A DNA stretch of 64,000 nucleotides from Entonaema liquescens (Eukaryota; Ascomycota; Sordariomycetes; Xylariales; Xylariaceae). Each line of letters begins with the position of its first letter. Position 1 is the first letter of the stretch. The notes under the pieces were generated by a model, which was given only the letters and a program-made list of their open reading frames with translations, was not told the DNA's origin and ran no database searches. The DNA is taken from positions 1 through 64,000 of the forward strand of contig CADCSX010000023.1 of NCBI GenBank assembly GCA_902805475.1. The letters are read 5' to 3'. Below, in pieces: positions 28,164-44,061 of the stretch. A program made the translations under genes and the position numbers.

Positions 28164-29829
28164 ATATTTATATAACAAAAAACTATAATAATAAATAAAT
28201 ATTTTATAATAAACTTTATTTTATAAAATTCTTAAATTAAATACCTTTATCTTATTTTTAACCCATAATATTATAACCTTAATTTTTAACACCATTAATT
28301 TTTATTTTATATATTAAAAATCTAAATCATTTTAAAACCTCACCTTTTTAATATTACTAAAAAACTTTTTAATTATATTATTAATAGGTTTTTTCTTATC
28401 CTTTAAACCTTCACTATTATTACTATAAATATTATTTATTAAAATTATAATAAAATAGTTTAATAATAAAATTAAAAACCCATTATTTAAATAAATTTTT
28501 TTATAACTTCTTAAAACATTATTATTATAATCCTTATTTGATTTTTTTTTTTTATTATTTTAATATATTATTTTTTTATAATTAATAAAATAAAATTAAT
28601 TATAAAAATTTTCTATATAATTATTATAATTTATAAAAAATATAATATTTTTAATAATATTTAAGATATATTTATCTTTTTTTTTTTACTAAAATAATAT
28701 TAATAATATATTTATAACCTTAAATATATATTAAATAACGTATTTATATATTTTAGCTATTAGATTATTTTCTTAAATATATATTTTTTAATTTTATGGT
28801 TATTTAAAATTAAAGATATAAAATAATTAATTATTAAATATTATTTAAACAAAACAAATAAATATAAATTTAGGTTGGATATTATATAATATATAAAATT
28901 ACCTATTATATTAAAACTTTAATTTTTTTTATTTAACCCTAGCATAAAAAATATTAAATATATATATAATTAATTTATATTTTTTATTAATTTAACGCTT
29001 TAAAATAAATATTATATTTTTTAAATCTTAAATTTTATAAACATTTATATAAAATAAAATGATATTTATTAAATTTTGAACGTTAATTATAATCTTTTTT
29101 AAATAATATTTTTTTATTATATTATTATTAAATTAATTATTTATAAAAATAAAAACCTAATAGGTTTACTTAATATTATTATAAATAAATATTATATAAT
29201 AGAATTTATTTCAAATAAAAATTTTATTATAAAAAATATTAAAAGATATTATATATAAATAAATAAAATTTAATTAAATATTATAATTATTTAATTAAAA
29301 AAAAGGTATATTATTATATAAAAATTTTTAATAATAAAAATTAAATATAATAAAATATAGAAATTTTTCGTTAATAATAAAGATAGAATTATAAAAATAA
29401 TATATTTCAATAAAAAATATATTATTAATAAAAACAACTATTAATAATAGTTTTTTAAAATAAACAAAAAATAAATAAAGTTAATTTATTTTTAATTAAA
29501 TTTAAATATTATTAAATATAATATAATAAATTATTTATATAATATTATATTTAATACTATTATTAAAAATAAAAAAATTAAATAATAATATATATTTAAA
29601 ATTATAATAAAAATAATAAATTTCAATAAAAAGAAAAAAATTTAATAAAAAAAATAGTATTGTTATTTTATAAAATAATTTAATATAAATAATTATTATT
29701 ATAATATTAATTATAATTAAAAAAATTATAATATATAAAAAAATTAAATTTAATTATTTTAATATTAAAAAAGATTTTTAAATAAAATATATTTAATAAA
29801 TATATTATTTAAAAAAATAATATTAATTT
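28164..29829. other. AT-rich sequence specific to the copy B arrangement
   Basis: About 1.67 kb separates the end of the 3.8-kb repeat from the second repeat here, whereas the copy A arrangement has only about 250 bases. The content is AT-rich, C-biased at 28,240-28,540 and more balanced afterwards. It has no open frame or RNA gene that I can support. It may be an insertion in this copy, or sequence deleted from the other. Confidence 0.5.
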
Positions 29830-30480
29830 AGTAATAAAAAATATATAATTTTATATAAAAATATTATACCCGCAAAAATTATATAAATACTATATATATC
29901 TTTATATAAATTTCTTAATACGTAACCATATAATTTTAAAAAAAAATTAATTATTAAATTTTAATATATTAATTTTTTTTAAATATATGGTAATTATATC
30001 TTTATTTAAAATAATTTAACTAATTTTAATATTATAAATTTAATTTTAAAAATTATAAAATAAATATTAAATAAAAAATATTTATTTAATTTTTTTTAAA
30101 TTTTTATAATTTTTTTATATTATTTATTTTAAATTTAATATAAAATATTTTTTTAAAAAATATATTAAAATTTGGTAATTAATTTTTTTTTAAGATTATT
30201 ATATTTTTAATATTTACTTTATTAAACTTGAAATTTTTTATTTTTTATTTACCATTAACCTTAAATAATTTTATTGATTTTAATTAATTAATTAATTAAT
30301 TAGTTAGTTAGTTAATTTATAAATTAATTAATTAATTAAAAAATTATTTAATTAAAAAAAATCTTATATTTTTAGCTTAAAATATGTATATATAACTATA
30401 TAATTTAATTAATTAAATTAATAAATTTAAAAAGTTAATATTTAAAAGATAAGATTAACTAAAAATTAAAATTTTATATG
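29830..30480 (+). repeat. Second decayed repeat, copy B
   Basis: This is the partner of 4010-4420. It has the same order of landmarks: a patch with cg words followed by TATATATCTTTATATAAATT, a TTAATTAA run at 30,283-30,340 (here with TTAG variants), then AAAATCTTATATTTTTAG and CTTAAAATATG. A short segment after it (30,540-30,620, with repeated TTATTAATTATTT) resembles 2484-2530 of the 3.8-kb repeat, so repeat fragments are nested or rearranged here. Confidence 0.5.
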
Positions 30481-33400
30481 GTTATAATTTTATAATATAT
30501 ATAAACGCGTAATATAAGGCACGTAACCGCAGTTACATTACCGCATAACCGCAAAATTTTTTAATATTTTATTAATTATTTATTAATTATTTATCATTTA
30601 TTTATTAATTATTTATTATTAATTTTTTATAATTTTATATTAATATTCCATTAAAAAAATAATATAATATTTAAAATTTAAACATTAAATTTAATTAAAT
30701 AATTTAAAATATTTTTAATATAATAATATTAAAATTATTAATTTTATTAAATTATTTATATATTAGAATTATATATAGGTATTTATTATTTAAAATAATT
30801 AAATTACTTAAAAATTTAAACCATTTATATAATATATATATATATATTAAAAAAAAAATATAATATTATATTAATTATATAAAATATTATAAAATTTAAT
30901 TTTATAATAATAGTTTTTTATAAATAAAAATCTATAATATTAATGTTATAGATAAACAATATAATTTTTATAATACACTTTATTAATTTAATAAATATTT
31001 TAAAAAGAAATTAAAAAAAAATATAACTTTTATTTTTTATTATAAAAATAATAATATTTAATTAATAAATATTTATAAATTTTTTAACTTTTTATAATTA
31101 TTATTAATAAATAATAATCTAAAAACTTAAAAATTTCGGAAAAATATTTATTAATATAATTTTACTTTTTTTTTTATATTAATTATATATAAACTTTTCA
31201 ACCGTAATATTATTAATTTAAGTTTAAATATCTTTTAAATTTAAAAAATATTATATTATATAATTAACCTTTTAAAAACGGTATAAAATAAATAATTTAA
31301 ATATATGTAACTTTATTTTTACAATTCGTAAATAATTATTTAATATTAATTAAACTTAAATAATGGTAATTTAAACTTAAATATTTTAATATAACTTTTA
31401 GAAAAAATATATGTAAAAAATTTATATATTAAAAAATATAATATAACTTAAAAATAAATATAGAAAATTATAGATGATTTAAAGAATTTAAAAATAAATT
31501 AAATCCAGATTTATTTTATTTTAAAATCAAATTTAAATATAATTTTTAAAAAATGTACAAATTAATGACAAAAAAACCTTTTTATCACTAATAATATTAT
31601 TAAAATTATTTTAAATGCCATAAAAGTAAATTAATAGTAAAAAAAAATCATTTTTATTAAATAAAACTATTTAAAAAATATTACATTTTCTTATATATAT
31701 ATCCTTATATAATATCCTTTATATATACCTTTTATTTATATATTAATATAACTATACAAAAAAATTAATTATAATTTAAACCTACAATTTAACAATAAAA
31801 ATTATAAAAGGTTTAATATATTTTTACAATAATATTTTTATTATTATTTTTATAATTATAAACACAAATTATTAATTTTATTTACATTTAATTAATTTTT
31901 TTAATAATATTTAATTAACATTTAAATTATTACGAAATAAATTATTTTTAAATAATTTATATATAAATAAAAAAATTTATATAAAGTTTTTCGAAATAAT
32001 TTTTATAATATTATTACTATTAAAAATATTAATATAATTAATATTAAACGTAGAATATATTTACTATTTTTATTTATTAATAATAATAAATTTATATTTT
32101 AATATTATTAAGATTTAATAATTATTATTTGTTATTTTAATTAATTAATATTATTTATTATTTTTATTATTAATTTTAATTAATTAAAAATAAAAAATAA
32201 ATTATTTTTAAATTAGATTATAAATAACCGGCTTAATATTGGTATTTATATTTTTAATTAAAAAAAAAAGGCGTTTTTAAAAGATATTATAAAAAATAAT
32301 TATTTTAATAAATACCTTAATATAATTTAAATTATTAAATATTAAAAAAGAAGTTTATTTTATATATATTATTTAATTTTTTTATTATTAATAAATTATA
32401 ACCAATTTTTATAATTTATAAATATTGATTGTATTATATAAGTAAAAATATTAATATCTAATATTAACTTAAATAATATTTTATAAAAAATAATATTATT
32501 AAATATAATTTATAAATTTTATAATATAATAAATCTTAATTTATTTTATATAATTAATAATTATTATTTAAAAAATTTTTTAAAATAATTTTTTTCCAAA
32601 ATTATATTTAATTTTAATAAATATTTAATTTATAAATAAAAACTATATTTTAAAATACTTAATTATTTGGAATTAATTAAATAAAATAATAATTAAATAA
32701 TATTTTATAATTTTTTTCTTAATTAAAAATATTAAATATATATTAATATTAAAGTTTATATTTTAATTAAAATAGTAAAATATATTTATAAATATATTTA
32801 TAAGGGTAATGATTATATTATAACTTATATATGTTAAAGAAAATTGCTATTTGATTAAGAAAATAAGAATTAATTTTGTAATAAAATTAATAAATATTTA
32901 TATAATTATTTTATTAGATTTTATAAATTAACTTATTATATTTTTAAATTTTTAATTTATAATATATATTTATCTATTTATTTAATTTTTTACTATTTAT
33001 TTATTAAGGATAGATAAGATAACATATAATATTAAATATAATTTTTAAAAAATAATTAAAGAATTAAAATAAAATTATATAATTTTAATTACATAGTTTA
33101 AATATAATAGATAATATAATGATAATTATAGTACTTTATATTAGGATTTTTTATATTATTTTCAGTGGTATATAAGAAAAAAATGGATTAAATATAAACA
33201 AAATATATAAAAAAAACTTAATTAGATATATTTTATTTATTTAAAAATTAATAAAAAATTTTATTTATAAATATTTTTAATTTTAATTTTTAATATTATA
33301 TATTAATTTAATTTAAAAAAATATAAAGGTATTTAATATTTAATATTTTAAAAAGTATATAAAGTATAAAAACTTTTATAAAATAATAATTATTAGGATA

Positions 33401-36400
33401 ATTTCTTTAAAAAGGCTTAAATATTATTTATTAATATCTAATTAAAAACGGTTTTTATATATATATTATATAAAGATAATATTTAAAAGTTTATTAAAAT
33501 TTAAAATAAATTTAAGGAATTTATATATAATGATTTAATAAAGACGTTTAATAAGATACGAAATTTACCAAAATTAATTAAAATCTTTTATTTAAATTAT
33601 GGATTATATTTTATTAAAATAGTTATTATAATTTTTAAAAATTAGAATAAAATTAATTTTTTTTTGTTTAAATTTAATTAAAAAAAATTTTATATTAATT
33701 ATTTATTTAAAAAAAAGTTAAATTATAATTATAATATTAAAGTTACTTTATATAATAACGTATTTTCTATATTAAATAATGGATAATATATTATTTATAA
33801 TGTTATTATAATAATTATTAAATAAAATCCTTATCTTATATATTTTTATTTTTAAAGTTTAATTAAAATTAAGAAAACGTTTTTATATTTAATTTTTTAT
33901 TATTATTATTAATTAGAAAGGAAAATTATATTATATATAATATTATTTAAAATTATAATTTTTTTATTATTTAATAAATAAATTATACATTTATAATTTA
34001 ATATACCTATTACCTTAAATATAAAATTAATATATATTATTAAAAAAAAATTAATAAAAACCAAATTATTTTAATAAAAATTATTAATTATTTAGAATAA
34101 AATAATTATATAATATAAATATACGTTTAAAATAATTTATAAAATGTTATATAATATATAAAAAAATAAGGTTTTATTTGGTAAAATATTTATATTTTTC
34201 GGAGAAAATTTTACGTAAATATTCCTCATAATTAAGAAAAGATTAAAATTGTAAATTATTAACGTTTATTTATAAAATTTGTTTATTTAGTTATTATTTT
34301 AAAAGTTATATTTAATAAAAAATATAAAAATTTAATAAAATAACGTTAAAAATATGAAGTTTTTTAAATAATTTTAAAGAATTTTATTTAATTTTAAAAT
34401 TAACAAATAAATATTATTAATTAATATAATAAAAATATTTAATAATATATAAAATTTTTATAATTATATTTATTTAAAAGAAATCTTAAATAATATATTT
34501 TATAATTTAAACGTTTTTACTTTTAAATTTATTTTTTTTATATATAATATATTTATATAAAATATTAATAATAATTTGTTATTTAAAATTTTTAAAAAAA
34601 AACAAATATATTTTTTAATAAATAAATTTATTAAAATTAAAAATTAATATAATAAAAAAATTTTGATAAAAATTATTTAAAGTTTATAATTAAGAAAGAT
34701 ATTGTTAACTAAACTTAAATTTAAAATTAAAATATTTATAATAATATTATAGAATTTTAACTTTAATAATAATCTTTATAATAAAATTTAAATAATAATA
34801 ATTTAATTAAATAAATATAATATAAAGGTAAAAATTTTTAAAGGGTTTTTTTACAGTATTAAATATATTTTTTTTAAGATTAAGTTAATTTAAAATAATA
34901 AATAATAACCATTTTTATGGTTTAAACAATAATTTTTAATAATAATATATTTTATTATAATAATAAATAAATCTTAAAAGTAATTATTTAACGTAATTAA
35001 TGTTAATTAAAGATTTTCAATATTTATTTACAGTTAATTTTATATGGTTATATTAAAAGTAAAGTTTATTTAAAAATTAAAGATTTTTAAGGCGTTAAGG
35101 GTAAAATCAAACGTATTTTTAAATATTATATATCCAGAAATCTTTTAAAAACTAATAAATAATTATATATTAATATTATAAAGTTACTTTATAACCTTTT
35201 AATTATTTATTTATATACATTTTATTAGATATTATATTTAATTTAAAAAAAACCATAAATTTTAATTGTAATATATTTAAAAAAACTCTATTTTTTAATA
35301 AATATAATCATTAAAAATATATTTGAAAAAACTTTTACTATTAATAAGGACCGTAATAAATAAGTCTAATATATGGTTTTTATTTTAATTTAAATTATAA
35401 TCATTATTACCTAAGTTTATTACAAACATAAATAAATTTAAAATAAAATTAAGATTAACAAACAAATAAAATAATTTAAACTTCATTTTAATTTTTAAAA
35501 TTATATATTTATATTTAACATTACTATCTTTAAAAATATTATTATTATCATTATTATTATTATTAAAAAATAAAAAATAATTGTTAAAAATATCATTATT
35601 ATTAAACTTAACCTTATTTTCATTACCGTTATTGTTACTATTAACATTATTATTATTATTAATATTATTATTATTATCATTATCGCAATTATTATTAAAT
35701 TTTAATTACTTAATACGTATTAAAAAAATTAAATTATTAACATAATATTTAAAAACAATTAAATACTTAATATCATTATTATTATTTAATTTTATTTAAT
35801 TAATACATATTAAAAATATTTAATTTTCGCTTAAATTTTTAATATTATTTTTAACTTAATTAAAATTTTTAAATATTTAATTATAATTACGTTTTTTATT
35901 AATAATTTTTTAAATATTAATTATTTTAAATAATAAAAAAAGCAATTTTTTTATTAATATTATTTTTTACATTTATTTTAACATACCTTATTTATTTACT
36001 TTAAAAATTAATATAAAATATAATTTATCATTAATATTATTAACAAATATTTTAATAATATTATTAATAAAAATAGCTTAAATAAATTAAATAAATAATA
36101 ATTTAATAAAAATATAAAAAATTAATTAATAAAGATAATTATAGAATAAAATATATATTTTTATATTTATATTAAAATATTTTTTTAAAAAAATAAAGAA
36201 ATAAAACATTAATATATTTAATAATTATAAATTAAAAAATAATTATAATAATAATAATTATAATAATAATAATTAAAATAATAATATATAAATATAAATT
36301 AATTTAATTAATTTAATTAAATAATTATTAATAAATTAGTTATTTATAATGGTAATAAATAATATATTACAATAATAAATTATTAAATATATTATAAGTT

Positions 36401-39400
36401 TTTAAATAAATATAAATCTTATTTTTAATATAATTAATGATTTCTTTAATAAAATATAAAATAATATAAAAAATAATTATGTTATTACATAACATAAAAC
36501 TTAATTTAATAGTTTTAAAATTTATAATATTAATATATTCCATTTAAATTTTAATAAGTTATTTAACAAAAATAATATTATTTTAAATAAAAAAAATATA
36601 ATATTTTATAATATTATTTTATTTATAAATATAATTTAATAAGTTAAAATTAATAAAATTAAAATAAAAATTATTATAACATAAATATATAAATTATATA
36701 AAAAAAAAATAATATAATAGTATATTATAAAATTTATTAAAAAAATACGAAATAATATAATAGTTAATAATAAGTTTTATTTAAAAAAACTTTTTAATAA
36801 ATTTAAAATAAAATTTAATAAAATATAACAAAAATTATATACTTTTAAATATATAAAAAAAGATTATTTTAAAAATATTTTTATTTATATTTAAATAATA
36901 AATATTATCCGTATTTATTAAATACATAAAATAATATTAAAATTATAATAAATATAATAAATATATAATATATTAAATTTTAATTTTTAATATAATATAA
37001 CTTTATTTAATAATATATAATTAATTAATAAATATATTAATTAATTACGAAATTATATTAAATTATAATATATTAAATTATTAATTAATAAAAAAAAAAA
37101 TTTATTAAAAAAAATAGTTATTAATATTTTATTTATTAATAAAATTAAATAATTAATTATTTATATTTATTTAATTAATAAAAAAATATTTAATAATAAT
37201 AGTAAAAAAATAAGTAATAATTTTTAATAATTTAAATATTGAAATTATAATTTTAAAAATAACGATAAAAAAAAAATAAATATAATAAATAATAAAATAA
37301 CAAATATTATTATAATAATAAATATTATTATAACAGTAAATATTATTATAATAATAAATATAAATATAATAATAATTATTAAAATAAAAATAAATATTAT
37401 AAATTTTATAACAAAAATAATTTTTATTATAATAAAAATTTTTATTATAAACGTTATAATTATTATAATTATTATTTTAAATATTATTATTATTAGCAAT
37501 AATAAATAAAATAAAGATATTAAAAAAAAAAATTTTACTTAAAGAATTAAATATTATTATAAAATAATTAAATAAATTTTAAAAATAAAAAAATTTAATT
37601 AAAAAATAATAATTATTTTTTATTAAAAGAATATTTAAATAATAAATCCAAACTTAAATATAATTATTTAACATAATTTTACAATATAATTATTAAATTA
37701 AATAAATAAATTTATAAAAAATATAATAAAAAATTTAATATTAAATTAAATTATTTTAAATATATATATATTAATAAATACTTTTTTTTTAAATAATTAA
37801 ATAATAAATTTATAAATTTAATATATTTTATAAATATAAAAAATGAATTTTTATAATTTTTAATATAAAATAAGTAAAATATAGTTAAATTTAATAATAA
37901 TATAAATAAAAACTTTATAAATATTAATATAATAATAAATAAAAATAATAATAATATAAATATATTTATTAAAATAAAAAATTTACTTAATTTTAAAATT
38001 ATAAAAATAGTAATAATATTATTAATAAAAAAAGATTTACTTAAATAATATTTTTATTTAAAAATTAATATTATAAATAATAAGAAATTTATAATATATA
38101 TCAATTTAAAAATATTTAATAAAATAATTAATATTAATTAATTAAAGATTTTTATTAAAAATTACAAAATATATAAATTAAATATCCTTTTACAAATAAT
38201 AAGAATTAAAGGTTTATTAAATATAAAATAAAAAATAAAATTTTTAATTAAATTATTAATAAAATTTAAAATAAATAAACGTAAATTTATTAATATTTAT
38301 ATTAATATTTAAATTTATTAATACAATTTTAAATTTAATTTATTATTAAGCAATAAATTTTATAATAATTATAAAATAATTATTAATTAATTTAAATAAA
38401 TATTTATATTAAACGCGTATTTAAAAAAAAAAATAAATATTAATTACTTTTAAATAATAAATAATTTAAAACGAAAAATATTCATTATTAATAAAATTAT
38501 AATTTTACTAAAAATAATAATAATAATTTTAATATTATATTTAAATTTATTAAAAAAATATAATTATTAATTTAATATAATATATTTTGAAATATTATAT
38601 AATATATATAATATAATTATAATAAAAAAAATAGTATTTTTTAATTAAATAATTAAAAAAATTATAATATTATAAAAAATAAAATTAAAAATAATAAATA
38701 AAATTATAATAAATAAATATATTATAATAATATAAAATAAAATTAATATTATATAAATTATTATAATTATTAACAATATTAATATCAACAATAATTTTAT
38801 ATTTAAAAATTTTAATTTATAAAATAATATTTTTAAAACATTATTAATTAATAATAAAATTAATAAAAATCTTTAAAAATTTATAATAAAATAAACACCG
38901 TATTACAAAAATAAAATAATAAATTTAAATATTTAAAAACTAAAAAATATATTAGAAATTTTATTTAAAAACAATATTAATTATTATAATATATCGCATT
39001 CATTTAATTAAAAATTAATTATAATAATAAATAATTATAATATATAATATAATTAAAACATTATCGATTTCTTAAAAAATAAAAAAATAATTATAAATTT
39101 AATTAATAATTAATAAAATAAATATAAAATAAATTAAATTTATTTTTTAAAAATAAAAAATCGAATATTATTTAATAAAATATTTAATAATATATATAAT
39201 AAAAGAAAAATAAAATAAAAAAAAAACTTACACTTTTTAATTACTTTATATTTATTATATAATAAATAATAAATAAAAAAAAAAAAATAAATTATTATTA
39301 ATTTACGATTTTTAAATTATTATATATTAATAAATATTTACTTATTATCTTAATTAAAAAAAATTATAAATAAAATAAAAAAATATAAATATTTTATTAT

Positions 39401-42400
39401 TAATAAATTAATATTTTTTTATTAATTATTAATAATATAAAAATATATTAATTAAATAATTATTATTTGACTATAAAAATTTAAAATATTAAAAATAACG
39501 TTAATAAAATTTAAAAATTCCTTTATTTTTAATTAATAATTTATAAATTAAAAATTATTACTATTTAATAATTTCGTAAAAACTTATATAAATAATATAA
39601 TAATTTATAATTATATTATAAAAAAATATAAATAATATTTTTAATAAATATTTTCTTTATTTAATAATATTAAATTAATATTAAATTTAAAAAAATTATT
39701 TTTTAAATATTTATTAATTAAATTATTAAAATTTATTATTAATAATTTAAAAATAATTATTATAAAAAAACAAATAAAAATAATATAAAAAATTAAAATA
39801 TTTACAATATTAATAATATTTAAAATATATATTAATATGATAAGATTTTTACAAAAATATATTTTATAATATTTATAAAAAATATAATTATTATAAAATA
39901 AAAAAATAACATTAATAATAAAAAAAAAAAAAAAAGTAAAACTTATTTTACATTTTTAATAAAAAAAAATATATAGTAAAAATACTATTTACTTTTATAA
40001 TAGTAAAAATTAAAATTTTTATAAATTTATAAAAACAATTTATAAATTTAGTAATATTATATTATTAAAATAATAAAAAAATAATTTACTTTAAAATTAA
40101 TATATTTAAAAAATAAGGTTTTAAAATTTTTATTTTTTATTTAAAAAAATTATAAAATATAAAAAATATTTTAATAGATAATATTAAATTAATAATATTT
40201 TTATTAAAAATTTTTACAAAAACTAAAATAAAATATTAAATAATAAAATTGGAAATGGTATATTTTATATAAATATATTATTAAAATTAAATTTAATTTC
40301 AATTATATATATATTTAATTATAATTTTAACAGATTATAATATCATAAAAAGTATAATATAATAAAATAAATTAAAAATAATTAATATTAATAAAATAAA
40401 TAATAAATTAATAATAATATTAATATATTTATTACAATTTTAATTAAAAATATATTATATATTTAAACGATTAAATTTAATATTTAATATATTATTACAA
40501 TTATTAATAATTAACTTGTTAAAAAATAAAAAAGAAAAAAATAATTTTACGAAAATAATATTAAAACATATTATAGAAAATTTTAATTATTTTATAATAA
40601 AAATAATTATAAATAAAGTTTTTAAATTACGTATTATATAAAAATATAATAATAATAAAAAATTTAAATAATTATATAAAATATTATAATTTATAATAAA
40701 TAAAAATAAAAATATAATAAAATAGTTTAAATATAAATTAAAAAATAAACTTATATATTACGTTTTAAATATTAAATAATAACAATTAATAATATTATTT
40801 AATTATATTTAAAATTTATTATAAATAATTTATGATAATTAATATTATTTTAAACTTAAAAAAATATTATATAACTTTTAAAAAATAAATATATAAAATT
40901 TTATAAGAAAAATTAAAGAATATATATAATAATATTTAAAATATTAAAAAAATTAAAATAATAAATTAAAAGTTAATAAAAAATTATTACTTATTAATTT
41001 AATAATAATTTTTTATTATATTATTATATAAAATTTTATAATTAATTTATTAATAATATTTTTAAAAAAAACATTATAAATAATAAATAAATTTACCCAT
41101 TATAATATTATAATAATAATTATTTATAAATTTTAAAAAAAAATTATATTAATTTTTAATAATATTAAATATAAAATAAATTATTAAACTTTATTAATTT
41201 TATAATCATTTTTATTATATAATTAAAGTTTCTTAATTAAAACAATATTAAATTATAATTTAAAATTTATATTAAAATTTTAACAAATATTATTTACATA
41301 ATTAAAAACAAAACTTATAATATTAATAAATTATTATTTATAAATTAATAAGTAAATAAAAAAAAAAAATTAAAATATTAAAATAATTATATATTTTTAT
41401 TATTCCGTTTTAATAAATTTATAAATTAATATAATATTAATTTTATAATATAATTTAAATAATATAAAATTAATTATATTAAAATAAAACTTTAATAAAA
41501 TAGTTTATAATTTTAAATTAAAATTTATAATTTTTATAATAGAAATATTAAATAATAATATTAATTTTAAAATATTATAAAATTTATATTAAAAAAAAAT
41601 TAAAATAATTATTAATTTTATAATTATAAATTTAAAAATTAAATATAATAAAACTTATAAATTTATTAATTAAAAAATAAATAATATTATATATTTTTAA
41701 TTATATAAAAGATATATATTATTAAAAAAACTTTTAAAAAAATAGTTAATATAATATGTTAATTTATTAATAATAGTTAAACGTATTAAAGATTTAATTT
41801 ATAAATTAAATATTTTAAATTATTAAAAAATTCATAAAATAATTTTAATAATATAATTATATAAAATATTATAAAAAATTAACTTATATAATTATTAATA
41901 ATTATAATTAAGTTATACTATTATTAAAAGCAATAATGTTAATTAAATATTTTATAAGATAAAAAGATTTTTAAAATAAAAAATAAATAAATAAAGTGGT
42001 AAATTAATTATTAAATATTTTATACAATAAAAAGGTTATATGTTAATATATGATTAATAATATTTAAAAAAATTATTAATATAAAATATAATAATATTAA
42101 TAAATAAATTTAATAAAACCAACTTATTAACATTAATTAAATTAAAATTATATAAGATTAAAAAAGAAAATAAAAAAAAATTAATAAAAAATATTTTTAA
42201 AATAAATATATATGTTAAAATTTTAAAATTACGATTAAATATAATATAATTTAATAAAATAATTATATTATTATTATTAAAAGTAATAGTAAATTTATTA
42301 TTAAATAACTTTTATTTACAATCATTAATAATAATAATGTTAATAATATAATTATTATAAAAAATAATTTAATTTATTAATAATGTAAAAGATAAATTAT

Positions 42401-43821
42401 TTTAAATATATAATTACATAATATTATAAAAATAATTTTAATTAAATAAGTTACTATTATTATATATAAATTTAAAATAATTAATAATATAAAATTAACA
42501 TAAAACTTACTTTTTATTAATAATTTTTTTTTTAAAGTTTAATTTATTTTATATTTTTTTTTCGGATTTAATATCCGGAACATATCGAAATTTCTTTAAT
42601 TATTAAACTATTTTTTTATTTTTTTATATTTATACTTTTTTATTTTTTACGCGTATATATTCTTTTTTAAAATAATTATTTTTATTTATATTTTTTGTTT
42701 TAATTTAATAACTTATATTTATTATATTTTATTACATATAAATAATTTTATTTTATATTTTTTTTTAATTTGTTTATAATGGTATATGTTTAAAAGTAAT
42801 TATAATTAATAAATAAATTAATAATAACAATATTATATTTAAATAAAATGATAAAATCTTTTATAATAATAAACTTTTTTATAATAATAAATCCTTTTAT
42901 AACAATAATATAAATAATAATATAATTAATAACGATTTTATAAAATCGGTTAATAATAATATTAATAAATAAATTTAAAATAATACGGTTAATAATAAAA
43001 ACGTTATATAAAATAACTTTATTATTTATAAAATTATTAAAATTGTAAAAAGTAAAATGATTAATATTAAAAAATTAAATATTGATTTAATTACGATAAG
43101 AAAAAACAATATTACTTTAAGTAATTTGTAATTTATAAATTTTAATTAAAAATTAATATAATTTAATTTTATAATTGAAAAGAATAAAAAAAATATAAGT
43201 AATTAAAATATTTTAAATAAATATAAATAAATTATTAATAAAAAACATTTTAAAAAAACAATATAAAATAAATTAAAATGAAAAATACCATTAATAAATA
43301 TATATAACATAAAGATATTTGTTTTTAAAAATAGGAAAAGTGAATTATTTATAAACCCAATAACGTTTTAAAGTAAAATTATTATAATAACAAGATTAAG
43401 AAATTGAATTAATTTATAATACATTATTACAAAATTGTTAATAATTTAATTATATATTTAATTAAACACGTTTTTATTATATTAAAAAATAATGGTAAAA
43501 TTAAATAAAGTTAATAAAATATATATTAATTATAATTAAAACGTTAAAAAATATTAATATTATTGTTTTAATTTATTAAAAATTTTAATTTTAAAAACTT
43601 TACAAATTTATAAATATATTATAAAAGAATTTAACATTTTTCTAAATTAAATTGTAAAAAGATTATAAATTTTAAAATTAATATTAATTATTTAATTATT
43701 AAATAAAAAAACAAAACCGTTATTTTAAAAATTTATACAAAAATTAAATAATAAATTTCATTAACAATTTTCTTTAATATAAAATAATTAATTTAATATT
43801 AATAAAAACATAATATAAAAT
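30481..43821. other. AT-rich decayed sequence, no genes
   Basis: I see no supportable gene. At 35,385-35,705 the minus strand has a long open stretch rich in AAT codons (poly-Asn-like) with no start codon near its beginning. It may be the ghost of a low-complexity protein or simply a trinucleotide repeat. An 84-codon minus-strand frame at 37,245-37,499 is almost pure Ile/Phe and is not credible. At 42,563-42,578, CGGAT and ATCCG form a small inverted repeat in a slightly GC-richer patch. Confidence 0.65.
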
Positions 43822-44061
43822 AAAAATATTATTATTGTAAATATGTAATAAGTAGTTTATAATAATTAAAATAATGTTATTATTATAAATATGTAATAAA
43901 CATTTAATAATAACCATAAAAATATTATTATTACAAATACATTATAAATAATTAATAATGGTTATAAAAATATTATTGTTATAAATATATAATAATAAAT
44001 TAATAAAGATTATAAAAATATTAATAATGTAAATATATAGTAAAAAGTTAATAATAAAATC
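43822..44061 (+). repeat. 48-bp tandem repeat, five copies
   Basis: Five consecutive 48-base units start at 43,822, 43,870, 43,918, 43,966 and 44,014. Each begins with AAAAATATTA or a one-base variant, then TTATTGTAAATATGTAATA or a variant. Units differ mostly by transitions. The period is a multiple of three (16 codons), so it could derive from a repeated protein segment, but no frame is open today. Confidence 0.75.

Noticed and set aside
37245..37499. 84-codon minus-strand frame
   Set aside because: It is a low-complexity Ile/Phe string made by ATT/AAT repeats.
43822..44061. CRISPR array
   Set aside because: The 48-base units follow each other without unique spacers, in what looks like a fungal genome; this is a simple tandem repeat.
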